Positions 49,885 to 60,534 of a stretch of DNA of 64,000 nucleotides are shown piece after piece. This DNA is from Abelmoschus esculentus. Taxonomy: Eukaryota; Streptophyta; Magnoliopsida; Malvales; Malvaceae. The notes beneath the pieces were generated by a model. That model did no database searches and was not told where the DNA came from. It worked only from the letters and a program-made list of their open reading frames with translations. How positions within the stretch are numbered: position 1 is the stretch's first letter; the number at the start of each line of letters is the position of its first letter. The position numbers and the translations under genes are program-made. The stretch lies in contig JAUCBN010000042.1 of the NCBI GenBank assembly GCA_035048815.1, positions 3,968,001 through 4,032,000 on the forward strand, in the 5' to 3' direction.

Positions 49885-51027
49885 TTTGAAGAAACTGTAA
49901 CTGCAGGAAACAACAACAAAACGAGATGAACTAAATAGGAGAATGGCTAAAGCTACATGAAAGAGACATTGAAATACAGATAATATTAAAGAACAAGCGG
50001 GTGGTTTCAGTGACTGAATTGAGAGCACAAAGTATGAACTAGCGAGATGTCGCTCTCTGCTGAAATGATGGGACGTTGAAGGGAGCAAATAAGATTGTGC
50101 AGAAACCAAAAGAGAAAAGAACGAAAGGGAAAGAAGCCCAGAACAGCGGTGAATGAACCTTATATTATTATTAACCTCGGTTCGTGTGCCATCTCCGAAC
50201 AGCAAAGATTTTCAAGAGGAAGAAGACAACTGGGGAGCCGAAGACAGGGAAGAAAATCACATCAGAAAGCTTTTCCCACCAAATTCATACAAAAGGACAT
50301 GAAATCAACAGCTGTGGGGTTGAATTGGGTTTTCGCTTTCATTGGATATATGTTGCTGAAAAGTTTGAAAAGGAGTAGAATTTTTTTATCTTTCTTTTGA
50401 TCTTCTTTTTGTTCATTCACGGAGAAAAGCTGAAAAGGAAGAACAGTGGAATAATCTTGATTAATAGAGTAATATTGATTGGGGTTTCTCTTTATATTTC
50501 AATCATGATGCTCTAATGATTAGTTTACTTTATAATTACTAAATTATGTTTACCTATGATAGTTTAATGATTACTTAATCATTTTTAGTTGCATTATAAA
50601 ATGAGACACAAAATTTTCGAGAAATTGAATTTAAATTTTATTTATAAATAAAATAAATTATTTCGAACACCAGTAATATCAATAGAGTGTTTGAGCGGTC
50701 AATATCTAATAATTGAAAGTATATTTTAAAATAGATATTTATAATACAAATGTTAGAATCTGAACCTACTTAAAGTGAGATAGTATAATTAGCGTTGATT
50801 ATTTGTTCAATTAGTAAATTTGTAGAATTTTACAAATTAATTAGCATAATAATAAAGGGAGGAAAACATGTTTTTGATAAGTGAAGGTTATAGTTTTAAA
50901 ATGTAATGTTTAGGGTTATAGTTTATATCGAAAGCTTTAGATTTTTAGGTCATTAGAATTTTTATTTGTGTAAATAAAGTGTTTAAAGTTTATTTTTGAA
51001 TATAGGTCAAAGCTACATGTAGGTAGG
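49885..51027. other. Upstream region of the EPFL gene
   Basis: 5' flank and probable 5' UTR to about 50450 (pyrimidine-rich on the minus strand), then AT-rich spacer. Confidence 0.45.
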
Positions 51028-51150
51028 AGAACACCACCTGCAAGTAGCGACTTGGGGAAGACGCCATCTGCAGGTGGCGTTCTTCTTTTTCTTAATATTT
51101 TTTTTTTGTTAATTTTGAAGGGAGAACGTCACCTGCATATGGCGTTCTCT
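51028..51150. repeat. Three copies of a near-palindromic CACCTGCAGGTG box
   Basis: Copies at 51028-51051, 51059-51084 and 51123-51150 each approach the palindrome whose half site is GAACGCCACCTG followed by its inverse. The second is best (GCCATCTGCAGGTGGCGTTC). Set in AT-rich sequence, with no gene nearby. Confidence 0.6.
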
Positions 51151-54100
51151 CATTTGCACTGTTCATTTTGACTTAGATCTCTAAAAATCAATTGAGGATC
51201 CCTATTTTTTTAATTAAAAAAGGATGGATTATCCATTTAATTTTACGGTTTATATTATATTTTATTTATTTATTTTGATAAATTTTTATTTTAATTTTAA
51301 TTTTATTCAGAAGGTAAAAAAATATTAAAAAAATATATTCTTGGTAGGTCTAAAACTCATTACCTAAAACAATCGTTTTTCATATTCACCAAGATAAAAG
51401 CCCATGAAAATATGAAGCCCATCATGTATTTTAAATTATATTTTAACAACCCAACGGCCAACACTAATGTAATCTATAAAGATTAAATTAAAACTTAGAA
51501 GTGAAATTCCAAATTTAAAAATTAGATTTAATTCACAAAATACTTAATTAAAATAGTATGAAATGTCCAATTAGATTAAATTAAAGTTTTATATTAAGTT
51601 TAAAGTTAAGAACTAAATTCAAAATCATCAGTGGATTGGGCTTAGGCATATAGTGAAACTTTACCCAAATCAAAGTATTGGGCTAATAGCCATTTACTAT
51701 TTCCAAAGCCCAAGCATAATAGTTTCCTTCCTGGTACTAATATTTATTAGGTGGAAATATAAAATATTTATTTTATCTTATTTTATATAAATTTAAATTT
51801 TTGATAATAATTAATTTAAAATATAATTATTAAAACTCAGTATAAAATAAAAATATAAATGATTATATAAATCAAAGATTTAAAATTATATTTAAAAAAT
51901 CATTAGTACAGGGAAAAAATGGTCCAACATAATTATTCTGATTATCCTATGTTTAAGATGTCACTTAAGATTTAATTTTGATTACGTCAATATAAATATC
52001 TGCCGACAAATTTACAATAGTTTGATGGAGGAATGGAAAGGCAAATCCTTTCATGTCTGAATGAAAGGCAACAAACACATGTACATGGGCTTTGAGGTCA
52101 TAATTTCAACACCTTAATTTAAGTAGGACACATCATTGTTGAAGAAATATGGACCGTCACATACCTCATCTTTTTAACTTTAATTCTCCAATCTTATGTA
52201 GTCCTTAAATAGGAATTTGACTAAGTTTGCAAATACCACATTTTCCCTCTCAATTATAATATAAAATTAAAAAATTATCATACGCACATAAAATTTTTAA
52301 AAAAATATATCATATTACAGTCGAGGAAGAAACTACGTAAAAATGGGAAAGGAATGATATGTTAATCGTTTTGATTTAATTATGTTGTACAACTTTAACT
52401 ACGTAAGAGATGAGATTATTCATTATTCATTATATTTTAATAAAATATTTTATTAATTTAAAGAAATGTGGATTTTTCCCACACCAAAACGTACTCTTTT
52501 CATGAAAAAATGATAATTAAAACACTTTAGAAACGTCAAATAAATAATTATTTTTGTGTTTGAAAGTTCCATAAAGGGTTGAAGATTTGTATGTATTGAT
52601 GATGGCAATGGAAAAATAATAGGTGATGAAAGTGATGATGATGATGAGAGGAGAATTTTCCCGGAAAGTTACCACTTTTCCAGGAAATTTCTGTCATGGA
52701 CTCATCGTTTTAGATTTTTTATTTGTCTACTATAAGTTCATACTAGTATTATTTTATAATCTTATTAGGAATATTTTAGGGTAAGACTGGGTCAGTTTCT
52801 TTGGTCAGTCAATCTTCTATAAAGTTGAAATGTAATCTTTTGTGAGTAGTTAAATATTTAGTAAATTTAATAGAATGAATTTAGTGATTAAATTCTTAAG
52901 TTGAATGTAAAAAGACTTATACACCATTCATTGCCGGATAATATTTATAAATATCGAGTTAATAAATTAATAAATCATATAATATTTTTTATCAATAAGC
53001 AAAAATAATCGTTAACTAATATAATCACTATCTAAAATAATTAAGATCTTATTAGAAAAATTATAAAAAATTGACACTCATTTTTTAATATTTCATGTCT
53101 TTGTCATAGTATTGGTCAATTAATTATCTTCTTATAACAATTGCTCGAATTTAATTGACCACAAGTTTTAAAGCTAATTCATGCTTAAAATAAAAATTAT
53201 ACTTATAATTATTAATTAAAATAAAAAAAAAACTCATATAATCTCATTTAAATCTCGTGATTAATAAAATATTTTAATATTTTTAAATCGAATATACGAG
53301 ACTCCTACCCTTTTTTCCTATAAATTCTGATAAAAGAAAAGTAAAAGGAAAGGATGAGCCACTGGGACATCACGTGGGGTAAGACCCACTGGTTTCCTTA
53401 AAGATAGAGCATCTCACAAGACTATGATCTTACCGTATATTCTCTCTTTATATATATATATTTTTTCATTTTTTTCCAATTGATTTATCCATTTAATTCT
53501 TTGGATATAAGCTTCTCGTCAACTTTTTTTTTTAATTATTAATAATTATTCAAAGTTCGAATTATTTCATTTAGTTTTATAAATTCAATTCATTTATGTA
53601 TAATCATTATAAGATCGTATATAATTTTGATTATTTTTATAGATATTAATATAAATAAAAATAAAATTTGATGTTAAATAAACATTAATTAAATTTATAA
53701 CCTACTTTTTTTAAATAAATTAAAATTTTCATAAATTTAAACCAAAATTTAATACATGAACAACTATCTATCGTTCATATGAAAACAACCTAACAAAAGA
53801 CACATAAACGTGAGCTAACTTCATTTTTCCCACACCCTTTGCCCCTCTCACTTAATTATATTCACCAACCCTTTCAAACTGTTTTCTTTTTCTCATTTTT
53901 TAGACATTATGAACGTTGAATCGTTAATCTCAAATGATATCAATAAAAAAATTAATATAAAAAATTTAAAATTTAATATTATAAATAAAATTAAAAAAAT
54001 CATATTTATAATAAACATCTGTTAATTGATCAATAAATAGAGTACCGATAATTATAATCAATCTCGAATGATTTTTTTTTTAAAATGTGAATGATAATAA

Positions 54101-54447
54101 TCAAAAATTATTTTTGAAATATTATAACTATTTAATAATAAAATACCCATACACATTTGATTATTTATTTATTTATGAATGTTTGGACTTTGTTAAGTAG
54201 TACAAAATATTTTATGACAAGTATGTAAGAAGTTTCGAAGCAAGTGTCTCTCTAGACACATTGTGGATTTCCAACCAACACTGTTCAACTACAAAGATTT
54301 CCAACTTTTTAGTGTTGGAAACGGAAGTTTGAATGCAAGGTCAATGTTAAAAAACATTGTCAAATTAAAATAATAACACTATATAAAAAATGTTAACTTT
54401 ACAAATATACATATGAATATATGTTAGTACAACGAGAGACATGTGGT
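51151..54447. other. Long AT-rich gene-free stretch
   Basis: No gene supported in 3.3 kb. A promoter-like run with GGACATCACGTGGGG (G-box) and a TATATATATA run lies at about 53365-53460, but no coding region follows. Confidence 0.4.
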
Positions 54448-54639
54448 CAGTCACGAATATAGAAAAAATATTTGGGACACACATGAAATTTAACAGTTTC
54501 AGGGTGTGGACCATTCATAAATATTAAAAAAATTTAAAGACAAACTCATAAAGTTTTAAAAATTTGAAGATAAATATATAAACTTTAAAAAATTTAGGGT
54601 GGGCGAGCTCACCCTATCCCATATGTGCATCTGCCACGA
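54448..54639. mobile_element. hAT MITE
   Basis: Tips CAGTCACGAATAT and GTGCATCTGCCACGA, 8-bp flanks CATGTGGT and CACGTGGT (7 of 8). 192 bp. Interior with GGGTGGGCGAGCTCACCC, a local inverted repeat. Confidence 0.7.
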
Positions 54640-54647
54640 CACGTGGT

Positions 54648-55209
54648 TAAGATTAGATAACAAGATGATAAAATCGTTTATTTTTAAAATAAGAAAATAT
54701 ATAATTGATACGTAAATAATTTGAAAATAAAAGATATCATGTTCTTATTTATCAGATATGTCGTTGGTGGTTTGAGATGAGGAGGATCGTTTTCTTTTAG
54801 ATTCGTCGAGAGACTAATATGGTAACTGACGTATTAACAAAGCATAGTTTTTAGTTGAAGCATGGGATATAATTTTTCTGTAACTAATATTTATTGTCCA
54901 TGCTTTACATACGGAATATTAATAATAGTATAGATTAAATGATTGTTGTTCAATTTTAAGTATATTTTTTTCATTTAGAATTATTTTTTTAAACGGAACA
55001 TATATCTATCTCTTTTATTCATAAAAAATCAATAACAAAGCTAACATATGGAATAAAAAAATAGTTAACAATAATCCCTCCATTGGTATACTATATCTTT
55101 CTAATTTTCATTTACATTCATCAGTAATTATACATTTTTCTTATTCTAAATTTAATTAATTACGATAATTTAAATTCATTTTCTTTTGCTGTTAAGAAGC
55201 TTAAATTAC
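54648..55209. other. 3' flank of the HD-Zip gene
   Basis: AT-rich; no feature beyond the likely 3' UTR at the right end. Confidence 0.45.
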
Positions 55210-56305
55210 TTAGCATGCTGCAGAAGGATTAGTGACGTGATTATAGAAACGAGGCTTTGAGGGTATTGAAAACGGGTTCTTAGGATTCCCATCGCCGCCG
55301 ATTCTCTCACACGACGGACACACCGTGAGGGTCGCCGCCGACCTGTTCGCGTAAAAGGGTTGAGCCGCCATTTTCAGTGCTTTGAGCTCTTGCAACTCTT
55401 TTTGCAGTCTCCTGTTTTCAATCGTCAGCGTCTCGCAACACCTTTTCAAGTACTCACAATCCACCTCAGTCTGCTTAAGCTTCGTCCTGAAGATTTCAAT
55501 GGCAAGTTCATCATTTTTGTTACAGAAAATTAAAACTTCAAAAGAAAAAAAAAAGCTTTAAAAATTATGATCCTAAGTTATAATTACCTGGCTCTCCTGT
55601 TTTGAAACCAGACTTCAACTTGTCTGGGTTTCAGGTTTAATTCCCTTGCTAAAGTTTGCTTTTGATTCTGTTTTTATGGAAGTAAAAAGATTTAATTAAT
55701 CAGAGCTGATATGGAGATGAAATATATATGAGAAACGATGGATTTTTAGAGAGATTTACTGGGTTCAGAGTGCTGTGTTGTTTAAAGCTTTCTTCGAGAA
55801 GAGCCGATTGTTCTTTCGTGAGTCGAAGTTTCTTTCTTGCATTAATGGCGCCATCTTCGTCTTCATCGCTAACTCTACACGAATTCTTCTCTACCTCTGT
55901 TTCTTCGCTGCTGAGGAGTTCTCTCTCCCTCTTGACCCTACCACTAGAAAACGAAGAAACAGCACTGGGATCTGGAGAAGCTTGACGGTAAAAATCACCG
56001 GCGGTGGCAGTTGCAGTGGCGGCGGAGGTGGGACGTTCACGTTCTTCATGTTTGTGATGAAGACGATTACAAAGATATCCACCTTTGTTCACATCATGAT
56101 CACCAACCTTTTGGGTGACAGTAACTTGACAGCTCTCACCGGAAAGACCAAGTGTAAGGAATGGCTCGAAACTCATCGCCGGAGCCGCCATGGTTGGTGG
56201 TGGCTTCTTGGGAGTTTGATCTTTAGCCTTGTGTTGAGTTTCCTGTGTGGATGAGAAGCCTAACCCTAGAACAAGGCATGTATTACATGTATCATCAAGT
56301 CCCAT
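55210..56305 (-). CDS. HAT22: HD-Zip class II transcription factor (HAT22/HAT9-like)
   Basis: Three exons, 55760-56305, 55588-55667 and 55210-55486, give 300 residues. Order of parts: MGLDDTCN start as in HAT22, a repression motif (LTLGLSGES, EAR type LxLxL), SSFSSGRVKRERE, homeodomain (ARKKLRLTKEQSALLEESF, then PRQVEVWFQNRRARTKLKQ), leucine zipper (EVDCEYLKRCCETLTIENRR), and the redox-sensitive CPSCE motif of class II proteins, ending in FYNHVTNPSAAC. Intron positions in the homeodomain match relatives. These factors bind CAATNATTG-type sites and mostly repress, in auxin, shade and cytokinin responses. The N-terminus is longer than in Arabidopsis HAT22, with a Thr/Ala-rich low-complexity run (TSAATATATAGD). 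Confidence 0.94.
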
Positions 56306-57436
56306 TAAGCTCAACCTTCTTCTTTCTTTCCTTTTCTCTATCAATGGAGTTTTTCCGGCGGTTTTTTCCGGTGTACGTGGGATGAGGGGGAAATAAAGAA
56401 GAAATAAAAGTGGTTTCAAAAAGGAAGAGAATGAATGAGACTTTTATTGGCAGGAGGAATTGTGTGGTTTGGTGGATGGCCATGATTACTAATAAAGATA
56501 ACCTATGAAATCTCAGCATAATAAATTGACATGTAAATAATAATAATTTTAAAAATTCAATTAAATATTTTTTAAGTAGAATTTAATTGGATTAAAATTA
56601 TTTATCCTGTATTTTTCATGCTCACCTTAAAATAAGGTGTTTAAGGTTTAAGATTAAGATCTACAAATTTAATCATACGATGTATATTTTAAGGTATAAT
56701 GTTTAAGATATAAAGATTAAAATTAAAATTTAAAATTTCATTTTTAAATATTTTTAATGCAAATATAAAAAGACATAATTAGAGAATAATTAATTTTATT
56801 CATGTCATAACGTGAAATATTTAATAATTTTAACTACTATTATTACTATATATTTTATTTTTATATAATTAAACAAAAAAGTGTAGTAGATTAATAAATC
56901 GATTTTGTTAAAACTAATTTTTTATTTACATTAAATTTTATATTCAATCTCTAATAATCATTTATTCCTCTATTCATCCATGAAAAAATATTACCCTCCC
57001 TGTATGTACATTTGTTTAACAAAATGAACATGAAAGCCTAGTATATGTTATTTTTTAATACTGAACTGGGTCATGGTAGGCCAAATTAAAATAAGAGATT
57101 TTAAATTGCCATCTAATTTATGGATAAACATAATTTTAATATGATTTATAATAATTGGCAATTATCAACGCCTGCCATTAATTTGAACTTATGATCTCAA
57201 AATGGGACATCATTGGACATTAAGACAATCTCCCTTTATTACATGCCACATGAATTGTCTCCCTCCCCATGCCTTGTTTAACAGTTTAGACATGGGCATG
57301 ACGTCAACATGATTATCAGATATTTCACTTAATTTTGTTTTAATTTAAAGATGGTGGTGGTGGGTCGTTTTTCTCACTTCATGATTATGGTTGTGGAGAT
57401 TAGAGGGAAAAAAGGAACTAGGATTATTTTTATACA
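56306..57436. other. Upstream region of the HD-Zip gene
   Basis: 5' UTR and promoter to about 56500, then AT-rich spacer. No other feature seen. Confidence 0.45.
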
Positions 57437-58279
57437 GTCATAAAGATAATTTTAATCTTTAACGTTTTTATATATTTCACTTAGAATCGAGGAAGACAAA
57501 TACATAATTTTATATAGGTAAAATGATAATTTTAACTCTTAATGTTTATATTTTTATCGTTTTGACCCTTATTTTTTTTGGATAAATTTAACCCTTAACT
57601 TATATTTTTTTGACAAATAGCTTATTTTTTAATTATCATGATAACCAGATCGTTAAAAATCTAACAATGATGACATGTCATATGCATATGATAATATATT
57701 TTAAATAACATGGCATCTAACCTATCAAATATATATATAAAATATAATTTTATTTTAATATAAAATTATAAAATAATTAAAATTCAAATAAAATATTAAA
57801 ATATTAATTAATTCTAAAATAAAATATTACTAGACATTCTCAATCCTAACTACGATAGAATCAAAGTCCTATCTTAAAAAAATATGAACATAGTTCGGAA
57901 TTAATTAATTTTTTAAGGTAGGATTTTGATGCTATCGTAGTTAGGGTTGAGAATGTTTAGTAATATTTTATTCTAGAATTAATTAATTTTTTAATATTTT
58001 ATTTGAATTTTAATTATTTTAAATTTTTATATTAAAATAAAATTATATTTCATATATATATATATTTGATAGGTTAGATGTCATGTTATTTAAAATATAT
58101 TATCTATGCATATAACACGCCATTATTGTTAGATTTTTAATGGTCCAATTATCATGGTAGTTAAAAAATAAACTATTTGTTAAAAAAATATAGATTAAGG
58201 GATAAATTTATCTCAAAAAAAAATAAGGACCAAAACGATAAAAAATATAAACGTTAAGGGTTAAAATTATCTTTATGCC
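57437..58279. mobile_element. Mutator-like long-TIR element, family A copy 4
   Basis: Starts GTCATAAAGATAATTTTAATC, ends with the inverse (TTAAAATTATCTTTATGCC); flanks TTTTATACA and TTTTATATA match 8 of 9. The left tip is partly duplicated: a second, imperfect tip begins near 57519 after a 45-bp filler. 843 bp. Confidence 0.78.
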
Positions 58280-58555
58280 TTTTATATATTTATATTGGGG
58301 TTTAATTTTATAAAAAAATTATATATTTTTATATGATTTATATCTATTTTATAATTTACATTCGAAATTTAGGTTTCCTCCTTTCAAGAATCTTATTTTT
58401 TATATTGGAGTATATTTTATTAATGTATCCGGCAATAAATAATTTTGAAAAATCACTTGTTAATAACATATTCAATATTATAATTTTTATAACAATATTA
58501 ATTATGAGAAATTATTTGTTTATGTCATCTAATTTACTAATTAACTAATCTGAAT
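58280..58555. other. AT-rich spacer
   Basis: No supported feature. Confidence 0.4.
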
Positions 58556-58569
58556 TGAATACAAAAGAG

Positions 58570-58787
58570 ATTTATTACGAAAGTGACCTTCAATCAAATA
58601 TGTTTCAATTTTTTTCCCAAAACTGTCCTTTTCATCCACATGCACATGGAGTTCTCCTTTTCCCTTTGGAAGTGACCTTGTGATTGCAAATGGTTTAAAG
58701 TCTCCTCTCCTGTAATAGAACCAATGGGGGCAAGGACCAAGCTCTAGGGTGGACATTTCTCGAACAACGGATGTGAAGCTTCCTTCG
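58570..58787 (-). pseudogene. Orphan internal exon, MITE at its splice acceptor
   Basis: On the minus strand an open run of about 72 residues (GEGSFTSVVREMSTLELGPC, PHWFYYRRGDFKPFAITRS, KGKGELHVHVDEKDSFGKK) has a clearly coding look. It ends at a donor-like GGTCACTTTC|GTAATAAAT. Its acceptor TTCTTAG|GCGAAGG was the target of the MITE at 58796-58971: the 8-bp duplication (CCTAATAA / CCTAAGAA) spans the AG. The upstream intron sequence continues beyond the MITE (ATGTTCTTAGG, minus strand). No flanking exons found within reach. Family not recognised. Either a lone exon of a decayed gene or a captured fragment. Confidence 0.5.
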
Positions 58788-58795
58788 CCTAATAA

Positions 58796-58971
58796 CAGGG
58801 ACGGAGCTAAGATTTATGGTGTAGAGACAAAACATAAATATTTAAAAGTAGGGGACAAATTCAAAAAAAAATCAATTTTTAAAAAAATTTAAATAGAGGA
58901 ACAAAAATGAAAAGAAATTCTTCGGGGTGGGGGCGATTGCCCCTCCCCACCTCTATATAGCTCCGTCCCTG
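58796..58971. mobile_element. hAT MITE inserted at a splice acceptor
   Basis: Perfect 14-bp terminal inverted repeats CAGGGACGGAGCTA / TAGCTCCGTCCCTG; 8-bp flanks CCTAATAA and CCTAAGAA (7 of 8). 176 bp; contains GGGGGCGATTGCCCCTCCCC. A truncated relative without tips lies at about 60620-60715. Confidence 0.88.
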
Positions 58972-58979
58972 CCTAAGAA

Positions 58980-59956
58980 CATAAACAAAAGGGTTTAATA
59001 CGGATTTGATTCATGAAATATAATTTAGAAAAATTTTAGTTGTACGTTTAATTTTAAGGAGCGAGTCATTTAACAGAAAAGATCTTAAATTTAAGATATG
59101 TTTAAATGATACCGACCGACTTATTGAACAAAATTCTTTGTTTTCTTATCATGCTTACAGTTGAAAATTTTAAAAATTTGAATTTTAAACCACAACCCAT
59201 ATTCTTTATATCTTAAACCCTAAACGATATCTTTCAGCATTTAAATTTTCAATTATGAAGCACACCCAAAATTCAAATATTAAGAAAAAATTTTATAACT
59301 TTTTGTAAAAGTCATTAACTATCAAAAATTATAAAAAAATTAAAAATATAAAATTATAAGAGTTTAGGGATACAAAATTAGATTATTAATAAAAAATAAA
59401 AATATATATAAAAATTAAAATGTTTAAAGGGTACAACTATATCACAGTATCTTTAGGTCTAACCTTATTTTTACATGTGTCATTTATAATTACGTAATTA
59501 CCTTTTAAGTATCATTTTTTTTTATATATTTGAAGTCAAAAATGACATTTTTCAATAGAAATATATATTTAATCTTTTTGAAATTGTTTTTTGTACTTGG
59601 ATCTTACCTAAATTTGGTAAAAAAAAAATAAAGATGTATATCCATAAATTACTGTCCAATAGATCATGATTTAGAAGTTGTCCAAATACATTAATTAAGA
59701 TAATCACGGTTTCTACTAGTCTTATTTACACGATAATAATTCTACTCTTCATTGCAAGTACTGACAAAACGATGAGCAACGAAAAAAGTTTAGACGGATG
59801 ATGATGGAATAAGTAAGGTTCTGGGAGAATACATGATTTTGTATAAGGAATAATTTTAATAGAATAATGACGTCATCGTAACGCATTCGATTGAGTAATA
59901 AAAAAATTAAATTAACTTTGATATTATTGAATTAGATAAATTTATTTTTTAAACAA
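58980..59956. other. AT-rich spacer
   Basis: No supported gene; should include intron remnants of the orphan-exon locus at its left end. Confidence 0.4.
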
Positions 59957-60525
59957 GACATAAAGATAATTTTAATACTTAACGTTTGTAATTTTTATCA
60001 TTTTGACACTTATTTTTTTAGGATAAATTTAGCACTTAACTTATATCTTTTTGATAAATATCTTATTTTTTAACTAGCATAATTATTAGATAGTTAAAAA
60101 ATTAACGATAATGATATATCATACATGATATTTAAGATTTGAAAATGCTTAATAGCCTTTTATTTTAGATTTAATTAATTTTTAATATTTTATTTGAATT
60201 TTAATTATTATATATTTTATGTTAAAAATAATTTATAGTTTACATATATATATATATATCATTATCGTAAAAATTTAACGATAATGACATGTTATATATA
60301 TATATATATATAGAATGAGGCTAGATGCTTTATTATTTAAAATATATTATCACATATATATGACATGTCAATATCGTTAAATTTTTAACGGTCTAATCAT
60401 TATGTTAGTTAAAAAATAAGTTATTTGTCAAAAAGACATAAGTTAAGGGTTAAATTTAACTAAAAAAACGAGGGCCAAAATAATAAAAAATTATAAACGT
60501 TAAGGGTTAAAATTATCTTTAAGCC
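59957..60525. mobile_element. Mutator-like long-TIR element, family A copy 5
   Basis: Starts GACATAAAGATAATTTTAATA and ends with its inverse (TTAAAATTATCTTTAAGCC); flanks TTTAAACAA and TTTAAATAA match 8 of 9. 569 bp, the shortest copy, almost only the two arms. Includes (TA)n runs. Confidence 0.8.
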
Positions 60526-60534
60526 TTTAAATAA

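Noticed and set aside
53365..53460. G-box plus TATA run resembling a promoter
   Set aside because: No coding region follows on either strand within 1.5 kb.
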